From Microbacterium lemovicicum (GTDB taxonomy: Bacteria > Actinomycetota > Actinomycetes > Actinomycetales > Microbacteriaceae), in assembly GCF_003991875.1 (NCBI RefSeq), contig NZ_CP031423.1, forward strand, positions 1,674,001-1,738,000: a DNA stretch of 64,000 nucleotides, given 5' to 3'. The notes beneath the pieces are model-generated. The model saw only the letters and a program-made list of their open reading frames with translations, did not search any database and was not told where the DNA came from. The position numbers were made by a program, and so were the translations under genes. Of this stretch, positions 35,757-43,051 are shown in pieces (position 1 is the first letter of the stretch; every line of letters starts with the position of its first letter).

Positions 35757-36071
35757 ATGCGCACGCCCCTGACGACACCGAAACGGACGATCGACGCGCC
35801 GCGCGAGCTCTCCTCTCCGACGCTCGATGCGGCGGAGGCAGTGATCACGGCCGCACGACGCGCGCTCCTCACGGCCGTCACAGCGGCTCCCGGCCTCTGG
35901 CGGATCACCGGTCGGGACGGCCGCGTCATCGGGCACATCCGGGCGACGGGTCAGGGGGCGACGCTGCGCTACGGCGCGCTGCGCTATCAGCCGCTGTCGC
36001 GGGCCTTCCGCGATCTCGGTGACTTCTGGTCGTGCGAGCAGGCGCTCGACACCCTGCGACTGTCCCGCTGA
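35757..36071 (+). CDS. Small protein of unknown function, possibly SOS-regulated
   Basis: 104 residues. GAGAGGAAG precedes the ATG by 6 nt. The first 20 residues are basic and Pro-rich (RTPLTTPKRTIDAPRE), the middle is helical (DAAEAVITAARRALLTAVTA), and the rest alternates strands and helix (LWRITGRDGRVIGHIRATGQ, then FRDLGDFWSCEQALDTLRL). No family is recognised. A LexA-like box overlaps its probable -10. Damage-induced small proteins often inhibit division, but no FtsZ- or septum-related motif is seen here, so no function is assigned. Confidence 0.65.
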   Translation: MRTPLTTPKRTIDAPRELSSPTLDAAEAVITAARRALLTAVTAAPGLWRITGRDGRVIGHIRATGQGATLRYGALRYQPLSRAFRDLGDFWSCEQALDTLRLSR

Positions 36072-36074
36072 GCC

Positions 36075-36142
36075 GCGCCGGCGATAAGCGGCGCCGGCGA
36101 TAAGCGGCGCCGGCGACAACCGGCGACAACCGGCGACAACCG
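36075..36142. repeat. Minisatellite with 16-bp and 10-bp units
   Basis: Two copies of GCGCCGGCGATAAGCG (36075-36106), a third variant (36107-36122), then two copies of GCGACAACCG (36123-36142). It lies between convergent gene ends. Further degraded units run on to about 36175. Confidence 0.8.
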
Positions 36143-36209
36143 GCGATGCGCGACGACACGCGGCGACACGCGGAGATGCCCGCGCCACCACAGGCACCGG
36201 TGACACGTA

Positions 36210-37634
36210 TCAGACGACTGCCTCGAGTCGCGGCGCCGTCGTCGCCGGCGCGGCGCGTCGCACACGATCCCACGACGCGGCCAGGATCTCCGCGCTGCGC
36301 TCCAGGCTCTCGGGCGTGGCCGTGAACGGGATGCGGAGGTGTCTGTCGTGTCCGCCGTCCACGGAGAAGCGCGGGCCCGCCGACAGCAGCAGTCCGCGTG
36401 AACGGGCCTCCATCACGACCGCCGCGCTGAGCGGCTCATCCAGTCCGACCCACAGCGACACCCCGCCGTGGACGTGCGGCACCGACCATTCGGGCAGCTC
36501 CCGCCCCAGCGCGGCGACCAGGGCGTCGCGGCCCTGACGGAGCACGTGCGACCGCTGCGCGACGATCTCCGGCATCCGCGGGAACAGCTCGGTCACGATG
36601 GACTGCTCGAACTCCGGCGTGCCGAGGTCGTGGGTCGAGCGGGCGGCGGCCAGACGGCGGATCAGGGCGCCGTCTGCGCGGATCCACCCGACCCGCAGTC
36701 CGCCCCAGACCGTCTTTCCGACGGACCCGATGCGCACCACCGTCGACGGATCGTCCGACACCAGCGCCGTCGGATCGTCGGGCCGGTCGATGTCGAGTTC
36801 GGCGGTGGTCTCGTCCACCACGAGCGTGCAGCCGACGCGCTCCGCCGCAGCGACGACGGCCGCGCGCTCCTCACCGCTCATGGAGCGGCCGGTCGGGTTC
36901 TGGAAGTCGGGCATGAGATAGGCCATCACCGGGAGGGCGCGCGAGAAGGCCTGCTCCGCCCGATCGAGGTCCCAGCCGTCGCCGGTGGTCACCGGCACCC
37001 CGACGAGGCGGGCACCGGCCTGGCGCAGCGCGTCAGCGGCGTGCGGGTAGGTCGGCGTCTCCACGAGCACGCGGTCGCCCCGGCTGAGCAGCACGGTCGC
37101 CGAGAGATGGATGGCGGCCTGTGCCCCGGTCGTGATGAGCACCTGGTCCGCCGACGTCGGGATGCCGCGCCGCGCGTACCCGGCCGCGATGGCGGTGCGC
37201 AGCTCCGGCCGGCCGACCACGTCGTACCCCACCCGCGAGACGAGCGACGCGGCGGAGCCCGCCACCCCGGCGATCACGCCGGCGAGCCCAGGCCACGCGG
37301 GCGGGCTGGCCTGCTGGAGGTCGATGGTGTCGGCGTCGGGATCCACCCGGCCGGGCTCGCGGCGTCCCAGCGGCAGTGTCACGCTGCCGGAGCCGCGCGT
37401 GCTCTCGATGTGGCGGGTGTCGCGGAGGCTGCGGTAGGCCGCCGCCACGGTGGTGCGGCTGACCTTGAGCGTCGCGGCGAGCTCGCGCTCGGCGGGCAGT
37501 GCCGTGCGGGGCGCGAGCCGGTTGTCGAGACACAGGAGTCGGATGCCGTCCGCCAGGGCTTCGTACGCGGGCTCCCGCGTGCGCCATCCACCCAGGGAGA
37601 GAGCGAGCATCCGAGCCGAGATACGGGAGTCCAC
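36210..37634 (-). CDS. MocR-type regulator: GntR DNA-binding plus aminotransferase domain (YczR-like)
   Basis: 474 residues. N-terminal GntR winged helix (YEALADGIRLLCLDNRLAPR, then PAERELAATLKVSRTTVAAA) and a fold-type I aminotransferase domain with the PLP Lys in IGSVGKTVWGGLRVGW. MocR regulators bind PLP or its adducts and activate or repress an adjacent gene. The gene diverges from a YczE membrane protein, the arrangement known for Brevibacillus YczR. Other subfamilies (GabR, PdxR) usually neighbour GABA or pdx genes, which are absent. GTG start with TAGCCT 6 nt upstream. Confidence 0.9.
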   Translation of the reverse strand: MDSRISARMLALSLGGWRTREPAYEALADGIRLLCLDNRLAPRTALPAERELAATLKVSRTTVAAAYRSLRDTRHIESTRGSGSVTLPLGRREPGRVDPDADTIDLQQASPPAWPGLAGVIAGVAGSAASLVSRVGYDVVGRPELRTAIAAGYARRGIPTSADQVLITTGAQAAIHLSATVLLSRGDRVLVETPTYPHAADALRQAGARLVGVPVTTGDGWDLDRAEQAFSRALPVMAYLMPDFQNPTGRSMSGEERAAVVAAAERVGCTLVVDETTAELDIDRPDDPTALVSDDPSTVVRIGSVGKTVWGGLRVGWIRADGALIRRLAAARSTHDLGTPEFEQSIVTELFPRMPEIVAQRSHVLRQGRDALVAALGRELPEWSVPHVHGGVSLWVGLDEPLSAAVVMEARSRGLLLSAGPRFSVDGGHDRHLRIPFTATPESLERSAEILAASWDRVRRAAPATTAPRLEAVV

Positions 37635-37640
37635 GAGTCC

Positions 37641-37646
37641 AGGCTA
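37641..37646 (-). promoter_or_regulatory. -10 box of the MocR gene (leaderless GTG)
   Basis: TAGCCT on the minus strand ends 6 nt before the GTG at 37634. Confidence 0.5.
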
Positions 37647-37651
37647 TCCCC

Positions 37652-37687
37652 ATTGGACTGGCCGGTTATGGCCAATCGTGCGATTGG
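37652..37687. promoter_or_regulatory. Candidate MocR/YczR operator
   Basis: Three ATTGG half-sites in the 61-bp divergent gap: ATTGG at 37652, CCAAT at 37672-37676, ATTGG at 37683. The last two form CCAATCG-TG-CGATTGG. Confidence 0.5.
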
Positions 37688-37695
37688 ATGGACCC

Positions 37696-38304
37696 ATGAC
37701 CCGCCGCGTTCTCCAGCTCCTCATCGGTCTCGTCCTCTACGGCACGGGCTGCGCCCTCACCGTCGAGGCAGGACTGGGTGTGGACCCGTGGACCGTGTTC
37801 GCGCAGGGTGTCTCGATCCACACGGGACTGGGCATCGGTTGGGTGACGAACATCATCGGCTTCCTGGTGCTGCTGGTGTGGATCCCGCTCCGGCAGAAGC
37901 CGGGCCTCGGCACGATCGCGAACATCCTCCTGGTGGGCACCACCATGCAGATCGTCCTGGCCATGGTCCCGCCCGTCGCGGGTCTCGTCGCTCAGCTCCT
38001 CGTACTGGTGGCGGGCATCCTGCTCGTGGCCGTGGCATCCGGGCTCTACATCGGCGCGCACTTCGGACCCGGTCCCCGTGACGGGCTGATGACCGGCATG
38101 CATGCCCGACTCGGCTGGCCCGTGTGGCTCTGCCGCCTGACCGTGGAGGCCACGGTGCTCGTGCTCGGCTGGCTGCTGGGCGGCACCGTCGGCATCGGCA
38201 CGGTGCTCTTCGCCGTGTCCATCGGCCCGCTGGTGCATCTGGCTCTGCCGCTGCTGGACGCACGGCGCCCCGCGTCTCGCCGGCGGGTCGTCAGCGCGGT
38301 CTGA
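37696..38304 (+). CDS. YczE/YyaS/YitT-family membrane protein
   Basis: 202 residues, mostly membrane helices (LLIGLVLYGTGCALTVEAGL, IGFLVLLVWIPL, ILLVGTTMQIVLAM, LLVLVAGILLVAVASGLYIG, LTVEATVLVLGWLLGG). GPGPRDGLMTGMHAR is the conserved YczE motif. The function of the family is unknown; Bacillus YczE is linked to export or stability of surfactin synthesis. It diverges from a MocR regulator that probably controls it through the ATTGG sites upstream. Confidence 0.88.
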   Translation: MTRRVLQLLIGLVLYGTGCALTVEAGLGVDPWTVFAQGVSIHTGLGIGWVTNIIGFLVLLVWIPLRQKPGLGTIANILLVGTTMQIVLAMVPPVAGLVAQLLVLVAGILLVAVASGLYIGAHFGPGPRDGLMTGMHARLGWPVWLCRLTVEATVLVLGWLLGGTVGIGTVLFAVSIGPLVHLALPLLDARRPASRRRVVSAV

Positions 38305-38319
38305 CGATCTAGTCCGAGC

Positions 38320-38532
38320 TCAGTGCTGGCGGAATTCCGGCCAGTCGCTGTTCGGCTTCATGTGCGAGCGGAGCGCACTCTTGGCGATGTCCATCGACGG
38401 GTACGTGCCGGTGACCTCGTCGGCACCCGCCATCGTCACCGTGTAGCCGTCGCCGTCCTTGCGGATCGAACCGACGACGCCGCCGGTGCCGTAGGCCACC
38501 CACAGGGCCTGGGGGGTTTCGGTCGTGCTCAT
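38320..38532 (-). CDS. Small conserved-looking protein of unknown function
   Basis: 70 residues with a strong GGAAGGAG ribosome-binding site. The sequence looks like a single small beta-rich domain (LWVAYGTGGVVGSIRKDGDG, then YTVTMAGADEVTGTYPSMDI) with a final helix (AKSALRSHMKP). The pattern resembles small actinobacterial proteins that appear beside tRNA genes. It lies between the YczE gene, which converges on it, and tRNA-Arg. I do not recognise the family. Confidence 0.75.
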   Translation of the reverse strand: MSTTETPQALWVAYGTGGVVGSIRKDGDGYTVTMAGADEVTGTYPSMDIAKSALRSHMKPNSDWPEFRQH

Positions 38533-38610
38533 GGTGGCACTCCTTCCGATGGAGCGAACGCTACGCTTCGGCGCGGACTTCGCCAACCCCCTCGACGGGA
38601 GGCCCTCGGG

Positions 38611-38683
38611 TGCCCCCGGCTGGACTCGAACCAGCAACCGTCGGATTAGAAGGCCGATGCTCTATCCATTGAGCTACGAAGGC
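38611..38683 (-). tRNA. tRNA-Arg (anticodon TCT)
   Basis: Acceptor GCCTTCG pairs with CGGGGGC (two G-T pairs), D arm GCTC/GAGC, T arm GCTGG-TTCGAGT-CCAGC. The anticodon arm is TCGGC-CTTCTAA-TCCGA, giving anticodon TCT, but the closing pair is C31-U39, a mismatch. The 3' CCA is not encoded. Confidence 0.92.
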
Positions 38684-38769
38684 GGACTCCTCCAGGCTAG
38701 CGCGTGACCGCACGGCCGCCCATGCCGGCCGTCGCCCGCGCCCGCGGGGCCGCTGTCCTCCCCCGTCGA

Positions 38770-38775
38770 TAGACT
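38770..38775 (+). promoter_or_regulatory. -10 box of orn (leaderless)
   Basis: TAGACT ends 6 nt before the ATG at 38782. Confidence 0.5.
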
Positions 38776-38781
38776 GACGAC

Positions 38782-39408
38782 ATGGTGGGGGCTTCTGAGA
38801 ACGACCGGCTCGTGTGGATCGACTGCGAGATGACCGGGCTCGACCTGGCCGTCGACGAGATCGTCGAGATCGCGGTGATCGTCACCGACTTCGAGCTGCG
38901 TCCCCTCGATCCCGGCTTCCAGATCGTCGTCAAGCCCGATGCCTCCGCCCTGGCGAACATGGGCGATTTCGTCACCGAGATGCACCGTACGTCCGGGCTC
39001 CTCGAGGAGATCCCGAACGGCGTCAGCGTCGCCGAGGCCGAGTTCCTCGCTCTCGAGTACATCCAGCGGTTCGCGCCGCTCGAGGGCAAGGCGCCGCTGG
39101 CCGGCAACACCATCGGCACCGATCGGATGTTCCTGGCCAAGTACATGCCGCGCATCGACCGCTGGCTGCACTACCGCAACATCGACGTGTCGAGCGTCAA
39201 GGAGCTGTCCCGCCGCTGGTACCCGCGCGCGTACATCCACGCTCCCGCGAAGGACGGCGGTCACCGCGCCCTGGCCGACATCCGCGAATCGATCCGCGAG
39301 ATGGCCTATTACCGCGAGGCGGTGTTCGTGCCGCAGCCCGGCCCGACCAGCGACTCCGCACGCACCGTCGCGGCCTCCGTCGTGTCGTCGTACGCGGCGG
39401 ACGTGTAA
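38782..39408 (+). CDS. orn: Oligoribonuclease
   Basis: 208 residues, DEDDh exonuclease that degrades 2-5 nt RNA fragments and pGpG at the end of mRNA decay and c-di-GMP turnover. Motif I WIDCEMTGLD gives Asp and Glu; motif II (LAGNTIGTDRMFLAKYMP) gives the second Asp; motif III GHRALADIRESI gives the catalytic His and last Asp. TAGACT 6 nt before ATG. The C-terminal 20 residues are a Ser/Ala tail. A tRNA-His gene follows 39 nt downstream, perhaps on the same transcript. Confidence 0.97.
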   Translation: MVGASENDRLVWIDCEMTGLDLAVDEIVEIAVIVTDFELRPLDPGFQIVVKPDASALANMGDFVTEMHRTSGLLEEIPNGVSVAEAEFLALEYIQRFAPLEGKAPLAGNTIGTDRMFLAKYMPRIDRWLHYRNIDVSSVKELSRRWYPRAYIHAPAKDGGHRALADIRESIREMAYYREAVFVPQPGPTSDSARTVAASVVSSYAADV

Positions 39409-39447
39409 TACAATCGAGGGGTTGACCGCGCGAGCGGATCGGCGATG

Positions 39448-39523
39448 GTGGGTATAGCTCAGTTGGTAGAGCGCGGCCTTGTGGTGGCCGATGTCGCGGG
39501 TTCGAGCCCCGTTACTCACCCCA
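39448..39523 (+). tRNA. tRNA-His (anticodon GTG)
   Basis: Acceptor GTGGGTA/TACTCAC, with G at 39447 able to pair with discriminator C73, the histidine-specific G-1:C73. Anticodon stem CGGCC/GGCCG with loop TTGTGGT (GTG at 39481-39483). 3' CCA encoded (39521-39523). Confidence 0.96.
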
Positions 39524-39530
39524 ATCAGAG

Positions 39531-39564
39531 CGGGGACATCGGGCCCGGCTCGATCGCGTCCCCG
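39531..39564 (+). terminator. Possible tRNA-His terminator
   Basis: CGGGGAC (39531-39537) pairs with GTCCCCG (39558-39564), with ATCG/CGAT inside; 7 nt after the tRNA. No T tract. Confidence 0.4.
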
Positions 39565-39635
39565 GGTTCGCGCCGGTGGGGAAGAGCGGGCCGCGTCGTC
39601 CGTCAGCCCGCCCCGCGCTCAGGGAGGCGACACTG

Positions 39636-39983
39636 ATGGAGATGGATGCGGCATCCTTCGAGTCCCTCGTGATCGCCGAGCTCGATGCGCTCCCCGATGA
39701 CATGATCGACGGTCTCGACAACGTCGTCTTCGTCGTCGAGGACCGGCCCGAGGACGGCAGTCTCGACCTGCTCGGTCTGTATGACGGCTGGGCGCTCACC
39801 GAGCGCGACAGATACGGCGTGGGCGAGCTCCCCGACCGGGTGATCGTCTATCGCGAGCCGCACCTCGCGGTGTGCGAGGACGAGGACGAGCTGCGTGACG
39901 AGATCCACACGACGCTCGTGCACGAGATCGCCCACTTCTACGGCATCGACGACGAGCGCCTCCACGAACTCGGATGGGCCTGA
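39636..39983 (+). CDS. Zincin-like metallopeptidase family protein (DUF1025 type)
   Basis: 115 residues, a minimal zinc peptidase. The motif LVHEIAHFYGIDDERLHELG near the C-terminus has His-Glu-xx-His and a third His further on. The N-terminal half is acidic (DDMIDGLDNVVFVVEDRPED). These single-domain proteins are conserved beside clpS in actinobacteria; their substrate is unknown. ATG at 39636 has AGGGAGG upstream. The stop overlaps the clpS start as TGATG. Confidence 0.88.
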   Translation: MEMDAASFESLVIAELDALPDDMIDGLDNVVFVVEDRPEDGSLDLLGLYDGWALTERDRYGVGELPDRVIVYREPHLAVCEDEDELRDEIHTTLVHEIAHFYGIDDERLHELGWA

Positions 39984-40279
39984 TGTCCGCCGCCGTTCTG
40001 CCCGTGCCCGACCTCGACATCGAGGACGCCCTCGTCAGGGAGGCGTCGCCACCGTGGGAGACGGTCGTCTGGAACGACCCCGTCAACCTCATGAACTACG
40101 TCGTGCACGTGTTCCGCGAGTACTTCGGATACTCCCTCGAAGAGGCGACGCGGCTGATGCTCGCGGTGCATCACGACGGGAAGGCGATCGTGGCCCAGGG
40201 GGCGCGGGAGCAGATGGAGCTGCACGTGCAGGCGATGCACGACTACGGCCTGTGGGCCACCGTGAGGAGAAGCGGATGA
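39983..40279 (+). CDS. clpS: ClpS adaptor protein
   Basis: 98 residues from the ATG in the TGATG overlap; an ATG 9 bp earlier is possible. ClpS brings N-end-rule substrates to ClpC/ClpA. The core WETVVWNDPVNLMNYVVHVF contains the Asn-Asp binding-pocket pair, and YSLEEATRLMLAVHHDGKAI provides the remaining pocket and the docking surface. N-terminal extension is short and flexible. Its neighbours (zincin before, DUF2017 after, both overlapping) form the usual actinobacterial clpS operon. Confidence 0.95.
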   Translation: MSAAVLPVPDLDIEDALVREASPPWETVVWNDPVNLMNYVVHVFREYFGYSLEEATRLMLAVHHDGKAIVAQGAREQMELHVQAMHDYGLWATVRRSG

Positions 40280-40782
40280 CCGAGGGATCGCGCCTGGTCG
40301 TGCTGGAGATGACGCGCATCGAGGCGACGCACCTCGCCGGCCTCGTCGGTCAGTTCGTCGAGTTGCTCGAGGACGACGTCGAGGGCGCGCGCACGGACGA
40401 TCCCGCGGTGGCCCGCCTGGTGCCGCCCGCCTACGCCGACGACGAGGAGGCGGCGCGGGAGTTCCGCTCGCTGACCGAGGACGACCTGCTGTCGCGGCGG
40501 GCCGCGGACGCGCACGCGGTGCTGTCATCGCTCGGCCCCGAGATCATCGATGAGGACGCCGACCTGTCGTTGGCGACCGTGACCGACGTCATCACCATCC
40601 CGCTCGATCCAAACGGTGTGAGGTCGTGGCTGCGCACCCTCGCGGCGGTGCGGCTCGTGCTGGCGTCGCGACTCGGCATCATCGACGATGACGACCACTC
40701 CGAGGACGATCCGCGCTTCGGCATCTACGACTGGCTCGGCTTCCGCCTCGACGGTCTCGTCCGGGCCGCCACCGAGGACTGA
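40276..40782 (+). CDS. DUF2017 family protein
   Basis: 168 residues, acidic and helical. It begins MTEGSRLVVLEMTRIEATHL and continues with an Asp/Glu-rich stretch (EDADLSLATVTDVI) and a C-terminal helical part (VRLVLASRLGI, YDWLGFRLDGLVRAA). Its place after clpS, overlapping it by ATGA, fits the DUF2017 family. Function is unknown; a role with ClpS or the Clp protease is suggested only by the operon. Confidence 0.85.
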   Translation: MTEGSRLVVLEMTRIEATHLAGLVGQFVELLEDDVEGARTDDPAVARLVPPAYADDEEAAREFRSLTEDDLLSRRAADAHAVLSSLGPEIIDEDADLSLATVTDVITIPLDPNGVRSWLRTLAAVRLVLASRLGIIDDDDHSEDDPRFGIYDWLGFRLDGLVRAATED

Positions 40783-40803
40783 GGCGCGCGGCGGGCTGAC
40801 GCC

Positions 40804-41397
40804 TCAGGGGATGGACAGCACGAGCGTCGCATGCTGCGCGGGCTCGTCGCGCGCCAGGTGCCGCTCCTCCTGCTCGGCCCATCGCTCCCAGTGCGGACGG
40901 TAGGTGTCCCCGTCGCGGTCGAGCGCCCGTCGCCGCCGCGACGCGGTCGGGGAGTCGAGCCACACGCGTACATCGCTCAGTCGTGCGGTGACGGGCGTGA
41001 GGACGCCGGAACCCTCGACGATCAGCGGGAGGGACGGATCGACCGCGTGCGCCTCGGCCGGCTCCTCCGCCGTCCAGTCCCAGCGCTGCCAGACGCCGAT
41101 GAGACCGCGCGCGTGCGGGACGAGGATCTGACGACGCGCCGTCTCCACCCCGTCGGCCAGGCCATCCCATCCGGGGTAGATCGAGTCGAGCCCGACGAGC
41201 TGAACGCGCCCGCGGATGGGCCAGCGGGCGACGAGATCCTGCGCGATGGTGCTCTTGCCCGCGCCGCTTCGACCGTCGATCAGGACGACGGGATTAGACG
41301 CCTCGACCGCGACGACCGCATCCAGGATGCGGGCGACGGCGACGGCGCGTGCAGCGGCGACCGGGTCGGAGCTACTTCTTGAGGGCGCGGATGACAC
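40804..41397 (-). CDS. P-loop kinase-like ATP-binding protein (uridine-kinase type)
   Basis: 197 residues. Walker A IDGRSGAGKST (about residue 30), a later acidic LIVEGSGVL that fits a Walker B, and a lid-like segment with SPTASRRRRALDRDGDTYRP. The layout resembles uridine kinase / phosphoribulokinase relatives, but the acceptor cannot be identified. I chose the GTG at 41397, which overlaps the upstream gene by 26 nt; the longer frame upstream gives Ser-rich, non-coding-looking sequence. It converges with the clpS operon. Confidence 0.75.
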   Translation of the reverse strand: MSSAPSRSSSDPVAAARAVAVARILDAVVAVEASNPVVLIDGRSGAGKSTIAQDLVARWPIRGRVQLVGLDSIYPGWDGLADGVETARRQILVPHARGLIGVWQRWDWTAEEPAEAHAVDPSLPLIVEGSGVLTPVTARLSDVRVWLDSPTASRRRRALDRDGDTYRPHWERWAEQEERHLARDEPAQHATLVLSIP

Positions 41398-41692
41398 GGC
41401 TGAGCGCGCGACCGGCCACCCAGACGAAGGGGATGCCGACAGCGAGGACCGACACGATGTTCGGCTCGAAACGGAGGTCGTCGCCGCGACGGATGTAGGC
41501 GCCGAGGGGGAGGGCGTAGCCGCCGCCACCGCCGCCGCCGTTGCCCTGCTCGTCGGAGCCTCCGCCGAAACCGGACCACGTCAGGGCCACCGGGATGATC
41601 CGGATGCCGTCGACGTCCTCCTGCTGGCCGTAGGCGCTCTGGACGCCGAGGGAGGCGGACTGCTTGCCGAGTTCGAGTGCGATGTTGGGCAT
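41372..41692 (-). CDS. GerW/YtfJ-like small protein
   Basis: 106 residues. The N-terminal half (IALELGKQSASLGVQSAYGQ, DGIRIIPVALTWSGFGGGSD) followed by a Gly run and YALPLGAYIRRGDDLRFEP resembles the spore GerW/YtfJ family: a small beta protein with a glycine loop. A C-terminal hydrophobic stretch (IVSVLAVGIPFVWVAGRALS) could be a membrane anchor. Related proteins occur in non-sporulating actinobacteria with no known role. TAGCGT lies 6 nt before the ATG. Confidence 0.7.
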   Translation of the reverse strand: MPNIALELGKQSASLGVQSAYGQQEDVDGIRIIPVALTWSGFGGGSDEQGNGGGGGGGYALPLGAYIRRGDDLRFEPNIVSVLAVGIPFVWVAGRALSRVIRALKK

Positions 41693-41698
41693 GGTTCC

Positions 41699-41704
41699 AC
41701 GCTA
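41699..41704 (-). promoter_or_regulatory. -10 box of the GerW-like gene (leaderless)
   Basis: TAGCGT on the minus strand ends 6 nt before the ATG at 41692. Confidence 0.5.
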
Positions 41705-41745
41705 CTGCCCGTGGACGGGGATGCCCAGGGTCGGGGGAAGACCGA

Positions 41746-43005
41746 TCACTCGAAAGTGCGCGGAGCGGGGTTCGTGGGGACGGCGGTGATCGCGCGACCG
41801 CGACCTAGGAGGGCCGCCCGCGTCACCGCGCTCATGCCGAAGCGGGCAGTGGCGTCATCCATCGCGCCGTCGAGCTTCTTCCACTCCTCGTCGTCGTCCC
41901 ACAGAGCCATCGCGTCGCCGCCGGCCGGCTGCAGCTTCTCTGCGCGCACGCCGATCAGCCGGATGGGCTGCCGGTGGTCGACCGCGTCGAAGAGCTCGTG
42001 CGCGACGTCGCCGATGCGCTGGCTGACGGCCGAGGCGGCCTCGAGGGTCTGCGACCGGCTGATGGTGGTGAAGTCCGCGTAGCGGATCTTGATCGACACC
42101 GTCGCCGCCTCCCACCCGTGACGGCGAAGTCGGGCGCCCACCCGGTCGGACAGTCGCCGCAGCTCGGCGCGCAGCACCGCCGGGTCGGCGATGTCCTCGT
42201 GGAACGTCTCCTCGTGACCCACGCTCTTCTCGACGTGCGTCGTGGTCACCTCGCGCGCGTCGAGCCCCCGGGACAGGTGCCACACGCGTTCCCCGCCGGC
42301 CCGCCCGAGTGCCCGCTCGAGGACGTCGCGCGGCGCGTCGCGGATGTCGGCGATCGTGCGTATGCCGCGCGCCTCCAGCGACTCGGCCGCCTTCGGACCC
42401 ACGCCCCACATCGCCCGGACGGAACGCGGACCGAGGAAGTCGAGCGTGTCGGCGGCGGCGACGATGAGAAGCCCGTCGGGCTTGCTGATCGTCGAGGCCA
42501 TCTTGGCGACGTGCTTGGTGGCGGCGACGCCGATGCTGCACACCAGTCCGGTCTCGGCCAGCACACGGCTCCGCACCTGCCGCGCGATGGTGCCCGGGCT
42601 GCCCCACAGTCGTCGGGCACCGCGCACGTCGAGGAAGGCCTCGTCGATCGAGAGCGGCTCCACCAGGGGTGTGAAGGACCGGAAGATCTCCATGACCTGC
42701 GCCGACATGGTGGTGTAGCGCTCGAACCGCGGTGAGACCACGATCGCCTGCGGGCACAGGCGCAGCGCCTGCGAGACCGGCATGGCGGAGCGCACGCCGA
42801 AGCGCCGGGCCTCGTACGAGGCGCTGGAGACGACCGATCGCCCCTCCGGCGCTCCGATGATGATCGGCTTGCCCGTCAGCGTCGGATCGTCGAGGACCGC
42901 CACCGACGCGTAGAACGCGTCCATATCGACGTGCAGGATGCCGGTGCCGGTGTCATCGGCGTCATCGGGCGACACGATGCGTCCCGTGCCATCGCCGCGC
43001 CCCAT
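41746..43005 (-). CDS. dinB: DNA polymerase IV (Y family)
   Basis: 419 residues. Error-prone translesion polymerase. Palm motif ILHVDMDAFYASV gives Asp27, and PLSIDEAFLDV gives Asp121/Glu122 for metal binding. Finger, thumb (GVGPKAAESLEARGI) and little-finger domains are present. The extra C-terminal 60 residues (MALWDDDEEWKKLDGAMDDA, then TRAALLGRGRAI) are typical of actinobacterial DinB. No beta-clamp QL(S/D)LF-type motif is obvious at the very end. No SOS box is seen upstream, so induction by LexA is not supported. The upstream region has only a GAGAGGAT ribosome-binding-like site. Confidence 0.95.
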   Translation of the reverse strand: MGRGDGTGRIVSPDDADDTGTGILHVDMDAFYASVAVLDDPTLTGKPIIIGAPEGRSVVSSASYEARRFGVRSAMPVSQALRLCPQAIVVSPRFERYTTMSAQVMEIFRSFTPLVEPLSIDEAFLDVRGARRLWGSPGTIARQVRSRVLAETGLVCSIGVAATKHVAKMASTISKPDGLLIVAAADTLDFLGPRSVRAMWGVGPKAAESLEARGIRTIADIRDAPRDVLERALGRAGGERVWHLSRGLDAREVTTTHVEKSVGHEETFHEDIADPAVLRAELRRLSDRVGARLRRHGWEAATVSIKIRYADFTTISRSQTLEAASAVSQRIGDVAHELFDAVDHRQPIRLIGVRAEKLQPAGGDAMALWDDDEEWKKLDGAMDDATARFGMSAVTRAALLGRGRAITAVPTNPAPRTFE

Positions 43006-43051
43006 GCGTCCATCCTCTCGCGCACCTCCGACACCGGGGCGGCGGCTGCCG

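Noticed and set aside
41746..43051. SOS box upstream of dinB
   Set aside because: I checked the short gap to gatB and saw no GAAC-N4-GTTC palindrome.
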